A stretch of 64,000 nt of DNA from Bradysia coprophila (GCF_014529535.1 NW_023503496.1:806001-870000); one strand, 5' to 3'. Shown: positions 22,847 to 35,157, counted from the first letter of the stretch. Notes: generated by a model not told the origin, from the sequence alone. Numbers and translations are program-made.

Positions 22847-24283
22847 CAAGGTTCTGAAAGAACAGGTTAAGACACATCTGAGTTGATCACGAAGGCGGTG
22901 ACACACAGATTGTTTGAAATGTCAACCTGATAAAAACTATTTTTAGACCCGTACGAAGTACTGGGGTCTTATGGGTTTACGCATACGTTTGTAACACGTC
23001 GAATTGGACTCCCTGAGTAAGGGGAAACCTATTGTGGTTGTCTAGAGATGCCAAATCCGCGAAAAAAAAATGTCCGTCTGTCCGTCTGTCTGCACGATAA
23101 CTTGAGTAAAACGCATCCGATTTTGAAAATTCTTTTTTTTCCCGTTTGGTAATGTCAAAAGACAGGCTAAGTTCGAAGATGAGTGATTTTGGATCGACCC
23201 CTCCCGAGCTGTGGCCCAATAAGTGCTTTACGGTTTTTCGAAGATATCTCCGGACATTTAAACGTTAAACTTGTAAGTGATACGTCAAATAAAAGGTATT
23301 TACAATACCGATCGACAAAAAAAAAGTTTATGGAAATCGGATGACCGACTCGTGAGTTAGACCCCTTGGTGTGGAACAGGCACAGGGCGGCAAGCAGTTT
23401 TTGCTTGTAGGTCGGCCACATTTGAACATATTTCGTCTGTTTTAGCTTTATTAGATAGGTATTGACCGTACCAATCAGGGAAATTTTTTTTTATGAAATT
23501 ATGTTCTCTGGAGCGTGAGCTAGGTCTCTTGGAGTGAGCTCTTATCTGGCTACTCGGAAGTACAGTGAACGTGGTGTATTTTGACAATATCTCGAGTAAA
23601 TTTTGACCGAATTTCATGAATTTTTTTTTGTTTGAAAGGTATTAACGAATGTAAAGCGTCGGTACTATTTCCGGTCTCCTAACAAAATGGCTGCCGGCTG
23701 CCATATTGGATTTTATTAAAAGTGATATAAAGTGGGAAAAATGATGCTTAGAGAGTTTTTGTTAACATGCAAATAATGTGTTAAGTGTGAGGGGTTTCAG
23801 GGATTCCATATATGGACATCTATATATACCTATATACAGCTATATTGAGCTATATACAGGCATATAGAGCTATATAATAGCATATATTCCTCTGTGAAAT
23901 GTTTATTTATAGTGAAATATAGCGGTACATAGCTGTTTAAATAGGAATTTATGAAATTTGTCTTCGTACGGGGCTGTCTATATTGCCTCCGGCAATTTAA
24001 TTGTATTTGATAACAAGGCAAAGAGTGGATAATGTAAGTGATTTTAAATGAAGAATAGTTTTTCAGCAGAGAAGAAAATGAAGTAAGAGAAATGAAGAGT
24101 TTCACATTAAAGGCTTTTGATACGAATAGGTGTTTCGTACGGGTCGGCGTTAGCTATGTTTTTTCTTCAAGTTGACATTTCAAACAATCTGTAATGAGTA
24201 TGTTCAATAAATAGCATATATTTGTCAAAATTTGTGTGTCAGCCGCCCTCGTGGGTGTCTTAACCTGTTCTTTCAGAACCTTG
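22847..24283. mobile_element. 1.4-kb hAT-like element (CAAGGTTCTGAAAG ends), unit B only
   Basis: Inverted ends CAAGGTTCTGAAAGAACAGG lie between perfect AATCAATT duplications at 22839-22846 and 24284-24291. Unit A shows the empty site near 14695 with one AATCAATT. The interior has no transposase and holds CTCGAGTAAATTT, CCGTCTGTC and GTACGAAGTAC repeats like those in the 17236 element. The same family is found at 59486-59747 and about 37797-38219. Confidence 0.88.
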
Positions 24284-24531
24284 AATCAATTGACGGTAAC
24301 TGCGTTCAATTTACTGGTTTGCACATGAAAATCGTTCGTTCAATTCATTCGATATTTTTCGACATGACTGACAGTTGGGATCGTGTCTGACGTTTCCAAG
24401 GTCATGAAAATGATCTATAAAGGGAAATGCAAAAATAAGTAAATTTCTTCTAAAATAAATGAAATGGAATTTATTTGTAAGTTTTTCAAACACTTGAATT
24501 TTCTGATGCAAGAAATAGTTACTTATCTACC

Positions 24532-24640
24532 AAGGTAGGTATGAAGGTATTTTTTCGCACTAGATGTCGATTGTCGACCCGAGGCGAAGCCGAGGTCGAC
24601 AAGACGTCGTGTGCGAAAAAATACCGGCATACCTACCGTG
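24532..24640. repeat. Long hairpin with GAGGCGAAGCCGAGG core
   Basis: AGGTAGGTATG and GGTATTTTTTCGCAC on the left pair with GTGCGAAAAAATACC and CATACCTACC on the right, around a GC-rich core. A relative at 42387-42503 has different stem bases that still pair. Confidence 0.7.
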
Positions 24641-24835
24641 TCCTTCCAATGCAAAACATGTCCTACATTTTGTTCCAAAATTCTTGTGTATACAGAAATT
24701 CATTTGAACGATCAAGAAGGCTGCATTATAATACACATTGCAATGTGATGTAAAGAGACGCGTTGAATGAAATCGAGTAGTCAATGCTTAGTATATACGC
24801 TTCAACAATACGTTCGGTATAATTGTGTGACTCTA

Positions 24836-24905
24836 CAGCCGAATGGCTATAGTCGCTGCTTTGTGCTCAAAAACCTTTTGGTGTCGGGGGTTCGATTTCT
24901 GGTCA
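24836..24905 (+). mobile_element. tRNA-derived SINE head
   Basis: The sequence TGGCTATAGTCG fits a pol III A box and GGGTTCGATTTC fits a B box, at tRNA-like spacing (about 40 nt apart), but acceptor and anticodon stems are poor. This is the usual look of the tRNA-related 5' end of a SINE. The anticodon region is not reliable enough to name a parent tRNA. Confidence 0.45.
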
Positions 24906-25561
24906 ATGCAAGATTTTTATTAATAAAAAATTAGCCTTCGTTGAAGGTAATAGGTTCTTTAGCGGGCGAAAAAAAAGTTGATATCGCACTGCGTGCGAAA
25001 AAAAGTTCATATTGCGCTGTGTCCGGGAATACAGTGAAATAAATACCTTCAAAACGACATTAAATGGATACATGGAAAGGTGATGATTATGGACCGGAAT
25101 TGCGAAAAATATCAAGAGCAATATTTATTAATATGAAACCTGGAATGACTATTTTAATTTATTAATAAAGTTCGTCACAGATAATGTAGTTATACAACAT
25201 CATTTTATCACTTCCTGAAAATGGACAGGATGTAAATGAGGGAATGTCACTCGTATTTCTTAATTCAGACGTTTATCGCTCTATTAGCTATTTTGCTCAC
25301 GCAATGTATTTATTGTGTATGTTTCTTTCCAAAATCATGAAAATGAAGTGAAATTAGATGATTAATGTGAAAAACATTTAAATTTTGCATTGTTTGATGT
25401 GGTCAGGATTGGCAGTACAAATGGCTTTACAAACTGGTTCGCCTTGGTGGTCTTTTCGCTGGTAAAACAGTGTAATAGTTGCCTTTTTCTCCTTAAAAAC
25501 TGATAAATAGAGTAATTTTTTGCATTAATTTTGGTAGAAAACACTACAAATTTTGTTAGTT

Positions 25562-25753
25562 GCACGGCAGAGTAAACGAGGCAGGAGCGCTTGATTTGAC
25601 TAGTGACCTGAAAAATCTGGTAGCCTTTGTGTTTTGCGAATAAAAATTTTCAATTTCTGCAGTGTTCGTTCATTTGAGTTCATTTTCATACAGTGTATTT
25701 GACGTTTTGGCAAATTTGGCCCGCTCCTGCCTGTTTTTTTTTTACTCTGCCGC
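25562..25753. mobile_element. hAT-like MITE (CACGGCAGAGTAAA ends), unit B
   Basis: A full copy of the family at 9224-9418. At the equivalent point of unit A only about 44 bp remain (15391-15434), both ends joined with the middle gone. An internal deletion in A is the likely cause. Confidence 0.6.
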
Positions 25754-25851
25754 GTTAATAGTTATTTGTTTGCCTGTTTTGGACGATTGATTTGAGGCAA
25801 TGTCGCGGGTGGTACAAGTGAAAGTGCCTCAGATCAATTGTCCCAAACTGT

Positions 25852-26868
25852 CTAAATATATTTTCGATCAATTTCATTGCATTTTCACTTTTTAATTTTT
25901 TGTTGTTGTTAAGCTTCAGAAGCATCACTGATTCCAGTTTATTTTTTCAGCTGTATTCATAAAAACTTGTGAAATTTAATACATACCTATTTACTGTATT
26001 AATAACTCAGTAAAAAACCATCGAGTGTAAGGTGGAATGATTTTTAACCACTTTTTCAGTTCTCAATTTTCTTAGAAGTTTTCAATTTTCTTAGAAGTTT
26101 TCAATTTTCAAGATTTTCAATCAACCTCAAATCATAAATAAAATATGGCTCGTGTAGATTACGACCCTCGCTTCGCTCTGGCCGTAAACTTCCCACTCGT
26201 GTGAGCTGTCTATTATTCTGTTTGATTGCCTTTTTGTTACACCAGAGTAGATGCGAAGTATGTTTTGTGAATATAGCAGAATGATGTTTAGAAACTAAGA
26301 AGAAATGTAATAGAGTTTTCCCATATTTTAGTGCATTCTGTCATAAAATTACTGCTGTCACTGCGCTTATTGTCATGTGAACAAACTTCACTGCTGTGAC
26401 ATTTCATAGGAATGAATCATTGTGAAGTTGTTTCACAAAAAAATAGTCCAGTAAGAATGAAGTACTATAAAAAAATGTGGCGTCTCTACAGGCCAACCGA
26501 CACACAAAATAAAAAAGTGCGATAGATGTTCTTCTCTTACACTTTTGTATAAAAAAGGAAGTCCTCCGGTACTTAATATACCTACACATGGTGACATGGT
26601 AATAAATGAACTTTATTAGTTTTTGGTTGATCGTTAAAAATAACTCAGTTTACCAATATTTTCGGTAAATTGGTACCAATTTCGACTCTATAATGGTAAA
26701 GGGATTAAAAATATTTGTAAAAGGAGAAATTTATTGGTAGACCGAGAAAAAATAATCCCTCGAATATAATTTCCCATTCACAAAGCCTTCAATCCCGAAT
26801 AAAATATCACGACTCGTGTGAATTATGGGCCTCGCTTCGCTCTGGCCGCAAACTTCACACTCGTAAAA
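25852..26868. mobile_element. Unit B-only insertion, about 1 kb
   Basis: Absent from unit A, where the flanks join near 15530. Two similar blocks, CCTCGCTTCGCTCTGGCCG followed by AAACTTC.CACTCG, lie at about 26166 and 26829, suggesting element ends or an internal direct repeat. No gene is recognisable. Confidence 0.45.
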
Positions 26869-27325
26869 TATTTACAATATTCTCTTTGATTCATTTAATT
26901 CCATGCATTTAAAAAAAATCTTCAGAAATTAGATGAGAAAATTCATCTTATATTGCTAGCAAAAATTTAACTTTTTTATTTTCTCACACTTTTTAATCAA
27001 ATTGTGCTCATTTGGTAACAGGCATTTTATTGGCGTAAGATGTGGTTGTAAAGGGAGTAAAAAACTATCTACTTGATAAATGACTAACAGGTTTATAGTC
27101 AACTATCAAGATGTTAGTATTTCACTAGCAAGCGATGTTTAGACGTTAAAAGCTGGACTGGAAAATTATTCTCCCTACTACAATTATGAAAAAATAGGAA
27201 TTATCACGTTTTTGTTTTATGTAGGATCTGATATTTCTAGTCCCACAGACTCTGACAGCTGTTATATTGAATGAAGTTTTTGAAGTAGAAGTAGTTTCCC
27301 AGTAGAAATTTTTGTCGCACACGTA

Positions 27326-27449
27326 CAGTGAACCACATCTCAAATGTCTCACTGTCATTTTTTTCAGAGAATGTCATTGTGAATTTGCAATGACACAATA
27401 AAATTCTCAGAAAAATTTGACAGTGAGACATTTGAGATGTCGTTCACTG
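27326..27449. mobile_element. Tc1/mariner-like MITE, unit B copy
   Basis: The 124-bp palindrome CAGTGAACCACATCTCAAA...CACTG flanked by TA on both sides, same family as 15576-15698 but at a different site. Confidence 0.8.
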
Positions 27450-28011
27450 TACTGGGATAAAAACCAAAAAACCATTCAGCATCAAGACTGTCAAATTTGT
27501 GGATCTTGGAATTTTGTAGAATCTGTTAAGTGTAGTTTCATGCATATCGAAAACAAACTTATATGATTTACCCACACTACCAAGCAAAATCAAATTTCAT
27601 CAAAGTAATCTTTTTTAATTGAGGCTATGATCAACAGTGTAAAATTCCGTTTTTCTCGGATAGCTACCAGACCCTTAGTCCCACATAGCCCATCTTCGAA
27701 CGTAGACTCGGGATTTTAATTCCACGCATTTAAAAAAAAAAGAATCATTCAAATTGGTTGATATTTACTCAAGTTATCGTGCCTTGAACGAAAAACTGTC
27801 ACCCACATTTAACGTTTTTCATACCATTTCATACATTTTCAATCACAGTGAACCTTTTTGTTACCTACAACTTTCGGTATTTTCTTGTGTACGACCCTGA
27901 TTTTCAGTCAAGGGAATTATGAATATTTTCGACTCACAGTAGATAAAGTCGTTACTCAATTCAAATTTAAAATCATCAGTCAGATTCAGTACGCAAATCA
28001 CTACGGAAACA

Positions 28012-29064
28012 ATGTCCAACACCACGATCGCTACGGATACAAGATCGGCATTCATACAGGATTCATTTGTCTTGTTTTTGTATATCATTACTGGCATCGT
28101 TGCAATTCTTGGTAATGGCTTTGTCCTGGCGGTTATTTTACGGAATCGGACACGTCACTTTTCATCAGTCACCTATACACTAATTGCGAACATGGCACTG
28201 AGCGACCTTATAGCCGGACTCATCATATTCGCTCAATTCGGTTTCTGTTCGACAGAAGCGTTGAGTTTTGGTTTATCAATGGAATTTATGTGTATAGTGT
28301 TACAATTGATACAAATCGTGTCCTGCTTCGTATCGACATACACAATGACTGCCATTGCCTATGAGCGACTTCATGTGATGAAGTCACCTTTCGCCCCTAA
28401 AACAGATCCCAAATGGTACATTGCAATCAGTTGGATTGTCGGAATAATGTACATAACGATCTGTACATTTAATGTGCGTGTCAGTGAATTCTTCTCCCCT
28501 ACTGAACTCATCTCATGCAAAGTTCTGTTTCAAATCGGATTCTTGAATAAGCCATACGTGCGAACCATTCGTGCCGTTTTACTAATGCTGTTGCAATTCG
28601 TTATTCCGCTGGGAATCACCAGTGTGATGTACACATGGTTGTTGATCCAATTGCGCTGTCAGAAAATCGTAGGTGAGGCAACGGATGACAAAATTGCTCG
28701 AAAGAAAAAATCGAACCGGAATTTGACGATCACGTTGATGTTTACTGTGATCGCATGTGCAGTCAGTTGGCTTCCAGTTCACATTGGGCATCTCTTGATG
28801 TTCTTTCAAATCAAATTTAAGTGAGTGATGGAGAGGTACTAAAGTACAGCAGCAAAATGTATTTTCTAACGTTTTTTTGTTGTTTTTGTGCACCATTTCT
28901 ACAGAGGAAGCAAATGCAATTCGTCTCTTGCATTCTCATTGTGCTACTGGTTCGCTGTCAGTTCGTGTGCTTGGAACCCATTCATTTACTGTTTGAGAGG
29001 ATCGAAATTTCGACGCACAATATCTGATTTGAAGATGCGTGTTTTAGGATCGCCTTCTTCTTAA
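28012..29064 (+). CDS. Class A (rhodopsin-like) GPCR, copy B
   Basis: Tandem paralogue of the receptor at 19417, again 322 residues, with exons 28012-28820 and 28905-29064 and the intron at the same point. All hallmarks are kept: GNGFVL, the helix-3 Cys, YER, LISCKV, SWLPVH and NPFIY. By my count about 16 residues differ from copy A. They cluster around helix 3 (CLMIKLIQIVSY in A, CIVLQLIQIVSC in B) and the end of helix 6 (HIWHLVM in A, HIGHLLM in B), both parts of the usual ligand pocket in class A receptors. Copy B also loses the Cys in ALSCG (now ALSFG). Both copies are open and correctly spliceable. The upstream 150 bp is almost identical to that of copy A, so the promoters were probably duplicated too. 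Confidence 0.9.
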
Positions 29065-29992
29065 GAGAAAATTTATGACTGCCCAACACTTATGCTGGTC
29101 CCAAAATACGAAAATTCGAACATTTTTAGGTAATCCTACGAAGCAAGCTTATATTAAATTTATAGCACATCACAATATTTCAAACCAAAACCGCGCTTAA
29201 CTTCAAACATTCAACAATTGACAACATCACACAGAGATGGCGACACACAGCGAAACATCAAAACCATCTGGAACGTCTGGAACAACATTCGGGACAATGA
29301 CACTCGTCAGCTAACAATAGGTTTTTTCCAAGGCCATATGAATTGTCAAATTTCATCCATAGAACCATAACCTCAATAATATCTCTGTGTAAATCACGTA
29401 GGCGACGTTGCTCGATTTGTATGAAATATCACGAAAGCGACGTTGCGTGGATGAAATTGTCGTTGTTCGGGTTGTCAAAGTTCGTGTTTACAGTTACTTG
29501 GAACAAACCTATGGACCAACCGGCTATTTAAACCGATGCACCGCTGTGTTCTACCGGTTCCACCTCTTTCTCCGTCAGCTCTTGACATGAACCACATGAA
29601 CGCATCTTAATGTTAGATCGACTGTCACTTATGCTTAATAAAGAGAATATTTTGTAGGTGGAATCTTTTCATTCGATAAAGTCGATGCTATTGTGCGATT
29701 GCAAATACGTCTTACCATTAGTCTATTTCTTCGTACAATTAGCATTTCGGCCAACGATAACCCCTCATCATCGTTGCCTCATCTAGAAATTGTTATTTAA
29801 AAAAAAAGTCTTTGGCGATATAATAATTATTCTTCGTTGAAAGGTGCACATAAGTCATGTGACATGACAAGGTATTCAAGATGTCAATTGAAAAAAAACG
29901 AGCCATCAGAACAGTCGGAGCGTTTGCTGCGACTGAGCCCCGTATACGAGCCCGTATATCTATTGCGTACGTGACCCTAGTGCGTCTGTCCC

Positions 29993-30295
29993 TAGGCATG
30001 TTCACTGAAAAATATCATCAATCGATGATAACATTTCCAAATAATCGATACTATATCCATTGAATGTTTTATCGATAATCGATAAATATCGACTGATAAT
30101 CAACAAATATCCACTGAAAATCGAATTATCAGTCTATATTTGCCGATTATCAGTCGATATTTATCGATTTTCAGTCGATATTTATCGATTATCGATTAAA
30201 CATTCGATTGATATTGATTTTCTGAAAATATCGATAATCGATTCCAGGGAAATAATCGATATTTTATCAATCAAATGAATTATCGAACATGCCTA
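29993..30295. mobile_element. hAT-like element made of ATCGAT repeats, unit B only
   Basis: Ends TAGGCATGTTC / GAACATGCCTA are flanked by perfect TCTGTCCC at 29985-29992 and 30296-30303. Unit A has the empty site near 20757. The 300-bp interior is almost entirely ATCGATAAT and CGATATTTATCGA variants, so the whole element can fold on itself. Confidence 0.85.
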
Positions 30296-30395
30296 TCTGT
30301 CCCCCACTTTGACCATAAGTCTATTGCGCCCGTAAAATCGTAAAATTATTATGAAATGTTTATTTTCATCGCTCAACGAATGAGATGACAATGTT

Positions 30396-31140
30396 TCGTG
30401 CAAATTACATTCTTCGGGGGTGAAGTATGGAAACTTCCGATGGACATTCGAATGTCGAATCTGTAATGCAACGTTAACATTTTGAAGACGTTGCTTATCA
30501 GTCCAACATATGTCTTTAATTTAAAGAAACCAGAAACTCTCGAAGGCAATGTCTGTGAAGTGATTTCTATTGTCCCGTTTTCAAAGCGCCCCAAATTAGA
30601 CTGCACTGAAAAACGATGGATTTTTTCTTCGTAAGGGGGAAACCATTATGGTTCGTAAAGTTCGTAAGTAAGTATCGCAATTTCGTGAACTTATAATACC
30701 AAAGTTATCAAATGGAATTTATCCAAGGGTCTGAAAGAACTTTAACACTCTATAAAATTTTCTGTGTTGAGTATAGAGTGTTCCATTTCGGATATAGTTC
30801 ACTTTTATGCCGTGGGACATCATACAAAAAATGAGTTACGTGTTCACTTTCGGTATTTTTCATATGACGATGTCGTGGGACAAACTTGAACCATCTCCGG
30901 AATGGAACACTCTATTGAGATGCAACCTAAAGGTGCTTTCAGTTTTAAAAAAATTCATCCTTTTAGAAGAAAATTTCATCCGTTTACAACAAATGTTCAT
31001 ACGTTTTAGTAAACTCTGCCTACATTCTATTGTCTGAACACATCTGTCAAGTACACGAACTAAACGGACGACTCTGAATTGGTCTTTATGATGAAAGCGA
31101 GGGGCAACCGACTGGCCAAAATGGTGGCAAATCAATTTCT
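30396..31140. other. Intergenic, contains MITE 30772-30915
   Basis: A copy of the GTGTTCCATTTCGGA-ended MITE (copy 1 at 11284-11432) lies at 30772-30915 in inverse orientation, with TAGAG/CTCTA ends. The rest has no credible gene. Confidence 0.5.
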
Positions 31141-31310
31141 AAATCCTTTCAATTCCGTTTAATTACCAATTACTCAATACCCTTTCAATTTTTAAAGGTA
31201 CTTCCTGTCAATTCCTTTTAATTGCTCTTAATTCCTTTTATTTCTTTAATTAACGAATTAACACCACTACTTGCCGGATTCGCCCTTCAATTCCAATCAA
31301 TTCCTGCTAC
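31141..31310. repeat. CAATTCC-type short repeats, left of piggyBac gene
   Basis: Irregular repeats of CAATTCC and AATTCCTTTT run up to the piggyBac ATG. A similar tract, including a CCGGAT motif, lies at about 34320-34490 beyond the gene, so the transposase is bracketed by like repeats. Confidence 0.5.
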
Positions 31311-31311
31311 G

Positions 31312-32699
31312 ATGTCTGGACGACGATACCAAATGCTGCTCCGTACGTTCAATTGTCACACACCGTTCCGTGAGGGTGAAAAAAAAGATAAATTGGTTAA
31401 AGTGAATCGTCTGGTAGACGCACTTATTAAAAGTTTTAATGATGCGTATACACCTGGTAAAAATCTTTCGTTGAATGAGTCCCTTCTGTTATTTAGGGGA
31501 AGACTCAGTTTTCGACAATATATCAAAAACAAATCGGCCAAATACGGAATAAAATTCTATGAGCTAACGACTTATGACGGCTATGTTTTGAACCTCACTA
31601 TTTATCAGGGAGGTCAGGGAAGCAATGCAAATTCTAACGAGTCTGGTGGAAAAACTGAACAAATAGTGCAGACACTAATGGAGCCTTATCTCAACAAAGG
31701 CCATAATTTATTTATGGATAACTTCTACAACAGCTTCAACCTGTCCACTTATTTGTTGTCAAAGCAAACACACGTCACAGGTACGCTCCGAGCTAATCGC
31801 AAACATAACCCTAAGGATGTAATTGAAGCAAAGCTGAAGAAGGGTGAAATGATATGGAGAAGAAATGGGGAAGTGTACGTCACAAAATGGAAGGACAAGC
31901 GAGATGTTCTATCAATTACTACAGCACATCATCCCCAATTGGTAAAACTACATTACCACATCGCTAATTATGGCTCATCCAATTTTTGCAGGTTGAAGCT
32001 TCAAATCGTTTTGGTGAAACAAAATTGAAACCAAAGGATACAGAAGATTATAACAATAATATGGGTGGAATCGATCGTCTGGATCAAATGACTGCATACT
32101 ATAGCTCTCCCCGTAAGACGATAAGATGGTACAAAAAAGTCCTGTTTCATTTACTTGACATGGCTGTGTGGAACTCATATTTTTTGTATAGAAAACTTCA
32201 TGAAAAGACCACTTTCCTCGAATTCAGAGACTCGCTAATCATGTCACTGGTAATTGAATACTATTCGAAAGGAGCGGGAAACTACGCGAACAGACCAACT
32301 GTTTTTGGCGCACTATTTCCTTCTATTGGTTGCACATTCCTAAGTGTTTGCTCGCTTAGTTTCCCCCTCGATTTAAAAGCAATTCAAATAACATCACAAA
32401 CAATTTATCAGATACAGCTTCCACGTAATGTCTTAGAGGAAAGACAACTTGTTGACATGATACCCTCCTTGGGTCGCCCCATTTCTAATTTGGGTGAACC
32501 ACAACCTGGAGTTGGACAACTCACAGATCCACACATCATGGAGAAAATACCTATGCCGGAAGCTCACCAGCCGTCATACTACCAACGTTGCAAATTCTGC
32601 GCTGAAAAAAGGATACGCAAACAAACCTGCTATCGATGTAACAGCTGTCCTGCGAAACCACCAATTTGTGCCGAATGTTTCAAAGAAAAACACGAATAA
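31312..32699 (+). CDS. piggyBac-type transposase (PGBD4-like), N-terminally short
   Basis: A cut-and-paste DDD transposase or a domesticated derivative. Two exons, 31312-31941 and 31992-32699, give 445 residues; the 50-bp intron (GTAAAAC...TTTTTGCAG) restores the frame from HHPQL to VEASNRFG. The three expected catalytic aspartates are visible in TTYDGY (D89), LFMDNFYNS (D126) and GGIDRLDQM (D238). The family block GRLSFRQYIKNKSAKYGIKFYEL precedes them. The C-terminus is a Cys-rich cross-brace zinc finger (CKFC, CYRCNSC, CAEC). Full-length relatives have roughly 100-200 more residues at the N-terminus; here that part is replaced by CAATTCC repeats. No TTAA-flanked inverted ends were found. 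It is either a 5'-decayed transposon or the core of a host gene with unseen upstream exons. Confidence 0.85.
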
Positions 32700-33550
32700 T
32701 TTTAGGTTGTTTACATCTATTATCACATTTGACTCGAGCAAAATTTGCTCGATTGTAATTCGAATTGATTTATCGAAATAAACATTTAGTGTATCCACTA
32801 AAACTGAAGATTTTCTAGAATATATATTCCAAATACCCTCGGCGGGTCGCCCCATTTCTAATTCAGGTGAACCAATTTATGTACGCCATCAGGTCGGCCC
32901 ATTTCTAATTGTTGTGGGTCAATCCATGTTCATCTGTTGTCGTAGCGTACTCTGGATTGCCTGACCAACAAAAATACCGGTGTGCGATATAAAAACCCAT
33001 CAACTTTGATGGAAAAAATAAAAAAATTCGGGAACTTTATCCAACAAAACGTTGCCATCGTAGCAATTATTTTTTGCGTCAAAGTTATGTCATTATCAAC
33101 ATGTCAGAAACTCAGCCGTCGAAAGTAATAAGCCAAGGGATTTATACGATAGTAGCTCTAGTACATATTTGAGATTTACTTGATCGTGTTGTCAAAGTTA
33201 AACCCTTGAGTATTTTGGAAAAAGAATCGTCAGACTATATCAAACTAAAATTTGGAACAACTATGTTGTCCTACATTTGAGACTCATTTTGTTAGAATCT
33301 TTACTTTTTACTCGTACTTTTTAGAAGAGATTTTTCAATGTCAATTTAGATTAAACCGTCCAATTGACTGCAGTTGTGTTTAAAATGATTTCACATCGCA
33401 CATCATTGTTTATTTTAGATAAATAGTATTTTTCGTACCAAGCCAGGAAATGACGAAAAACTTTTGTGCATCCGACAGCTGAAATACGACATATTTTGCC
33501 ATGATTTTTCATTAAGAAATGTCAGTTTTTCCCGAACTATATATCGTGCA

Positions 33551-33680
33551 GGAATAGTTGTTTACGTATATGTTCTGGACGGTGTATTTTATGCAATTTC
33601 GCGGATTGTAGCGCGAACGAAGTGAGGGCGACAAGCGAAAATGCCTAAAATAAACCGTCCACAACAGATGCGTATACAAC
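33551..33680. repeat. Long hairpin, CGCGAACGAAGTGAGGGCG loop
   Basis: The left stem about 33557-33602 (TCTGGACGGTGTATTTTATGC) pairs with 33634-33680. It is the same design as the hairpin at 41197-41306 but with different outer stem sequence that still pairs. Confidence 0.65.
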
Positions 33681-34951
33681 TTTTCATGCTGAGGGCCTAA
33701 GTTACGAGAAAAATTCCGTAATTTATGCCCAAGGCATGAAAAAAACTTCATTTCTTGACGATTTATGGTGCGGGAAAGAAATTACATGAATTTTTCCATG
33801 ACTAAACGATTGATTAATATGGTGATTGTGAAGTGTGTATGTTTTCAAGTAAATTGCTGAGTTTTGTCCGATGCACAAAACGTTGTTCGTACCTCGACAG
33901 GAAATGGATTTGTTCAGCACACGTCAGCAAAAGCCGAAGCACTCAATTTTTTGTTTCGTTCAAGTGATTGACATCGTAAGATTTTAGGCTTTTGAAAAGT
34001 TGATGTCGGTGATGCATTTTTTTGTAAATTTGGTTTGAAACTGGAGCATTTCGCATCGGCAATGCCCCAGCCTAACATTCCCCCGACGAATATTCACTTG
34101 TTTGTTGCGGCTCAAACTCTTCCGTATCTGACTCACAAGAATCCTCTGAAGAAGAATCGTTCAGTGTGCATATTTTGAACATAAAAGGACGTTGAACCTG
34201 TTCTAAAATGGAACTGATCAACACTGTATACTGTTATTTATTGTGCGGGAGCTTTTAAAACTAAAACAAAAAGGAAATAATGTGGTTTTGCATTCGCTGG
34301 TCCTTCTTTCCTATAATCACACTTATCAGCATTTACTCTCATTTACTTTCAATTCCTTACAATTCCACATATTTCCAGTCAATTCCTATCAATTCCGATC
34401 AATTCCTGCCAATTCCGATCAATTCCAGTCAATTCCGGTCAATTCCATCAATTCCAATTATTTACCGGATACTCCGGCAATTCCTTTGAGGGTCTGTAGT
34501 CAATTACCCGAGTCGGTTACCCCTCGGATGAAAGAGAAAGAAATATTTTGACAAGTACCCCAAGACAACTTATTTAATAGACTGGTCTTCGGTCCTCTCG
34601 CTCTCAACGTAACATGTTGAAAGAAAAAGCAATATTTTGACAAGTACCCCAGGCATAGAGTTACACTCGAGAGGTGGCATGGTGGCGCTGTCGATCAAAG
34701 GTTCTCTTTCTCTGATCATAATAGTCTATACTGAGCAACGCAGTTCTGACAACATTATTACGCCAAACATCACAGATGCAACATTTTAATTCTTATATTC
34801 ACCCGAAAGTCGGGATCCGTATTTCTTGCTATTCCCTGAGGGTCTGCGATACCTTCAGTGTTTATATACTTTGCATTTTTGTATGAAAATTGCAGCAAAG
34901 ATCAGTGGATTTTTGCGATACCGACTGATCCACTGATCTTTACTGTAAACT

Positions 34952-35157
34952 TTGTGGAGGTCACGCAGATACAGGTACAGATACGTGGGTGACACACCGC
35001 ACTTGTTGATAACATGGCGGATTTCATACAAAAATTCACCTACTGTGATGATTGTCACCACCGTGATGATGTGGTGAATTTTTTTTGTATGTAAAATCAT
35101 CAGACGTTGTGCGTTTCCGCGTATCTAATAAAATGGCGGTCTGCGTGACCTCCACAA
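34952..35157. mobile_element. Foldback MITE (GGAGGTCACGCAGATAC family), best-preserved copy
   Basis: The ends TTGTGGAGGTCACGCAGA and TCTGCGTGACCTCCACAA are exact complements. The inner arms carry CATGGCGGA.TT and TTCACCTAC blocks. This is the best copy for defining the termini of the family seen at 13694 and 22045. Confidence 0.7.

Larger units (their letters stand above)
24511..25104. mobile_element. Unit B-only insertion containing a hairpin and a tRNA-like SINE head
   Basis: About 590 bp not present at the equivalent point of unit A (near 14920). It begins with a long hairpin (24532-24640) and contains a tRNA-derived sequence at about 24836-24905. It may be two insertions; exact ends are uncertain. 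Confidence 0.5.
20856..30395. repeat. Tandem segmental duplication, unit B
   Basis: Directly follows unit A, in the same orientation and order, with the second GPCR. It is longer than A because of insertions at about 21590-21930, 22847-24283, 24511-25104, 25852-26868 and 29993-30295. It also lacks the four insertions private to A. The end block CGAATGAGATGACAAT at 30392 matches the A end at 20852. Confidence 0.85.

Noticed and set aside
22977-24105. Minus-strand frames of 80-91 codons
   Set aside because: They lie within the unit B-only transposon and consist of GTCCGTCTGTC and CTCGAGTAAATTT repeat sequence.
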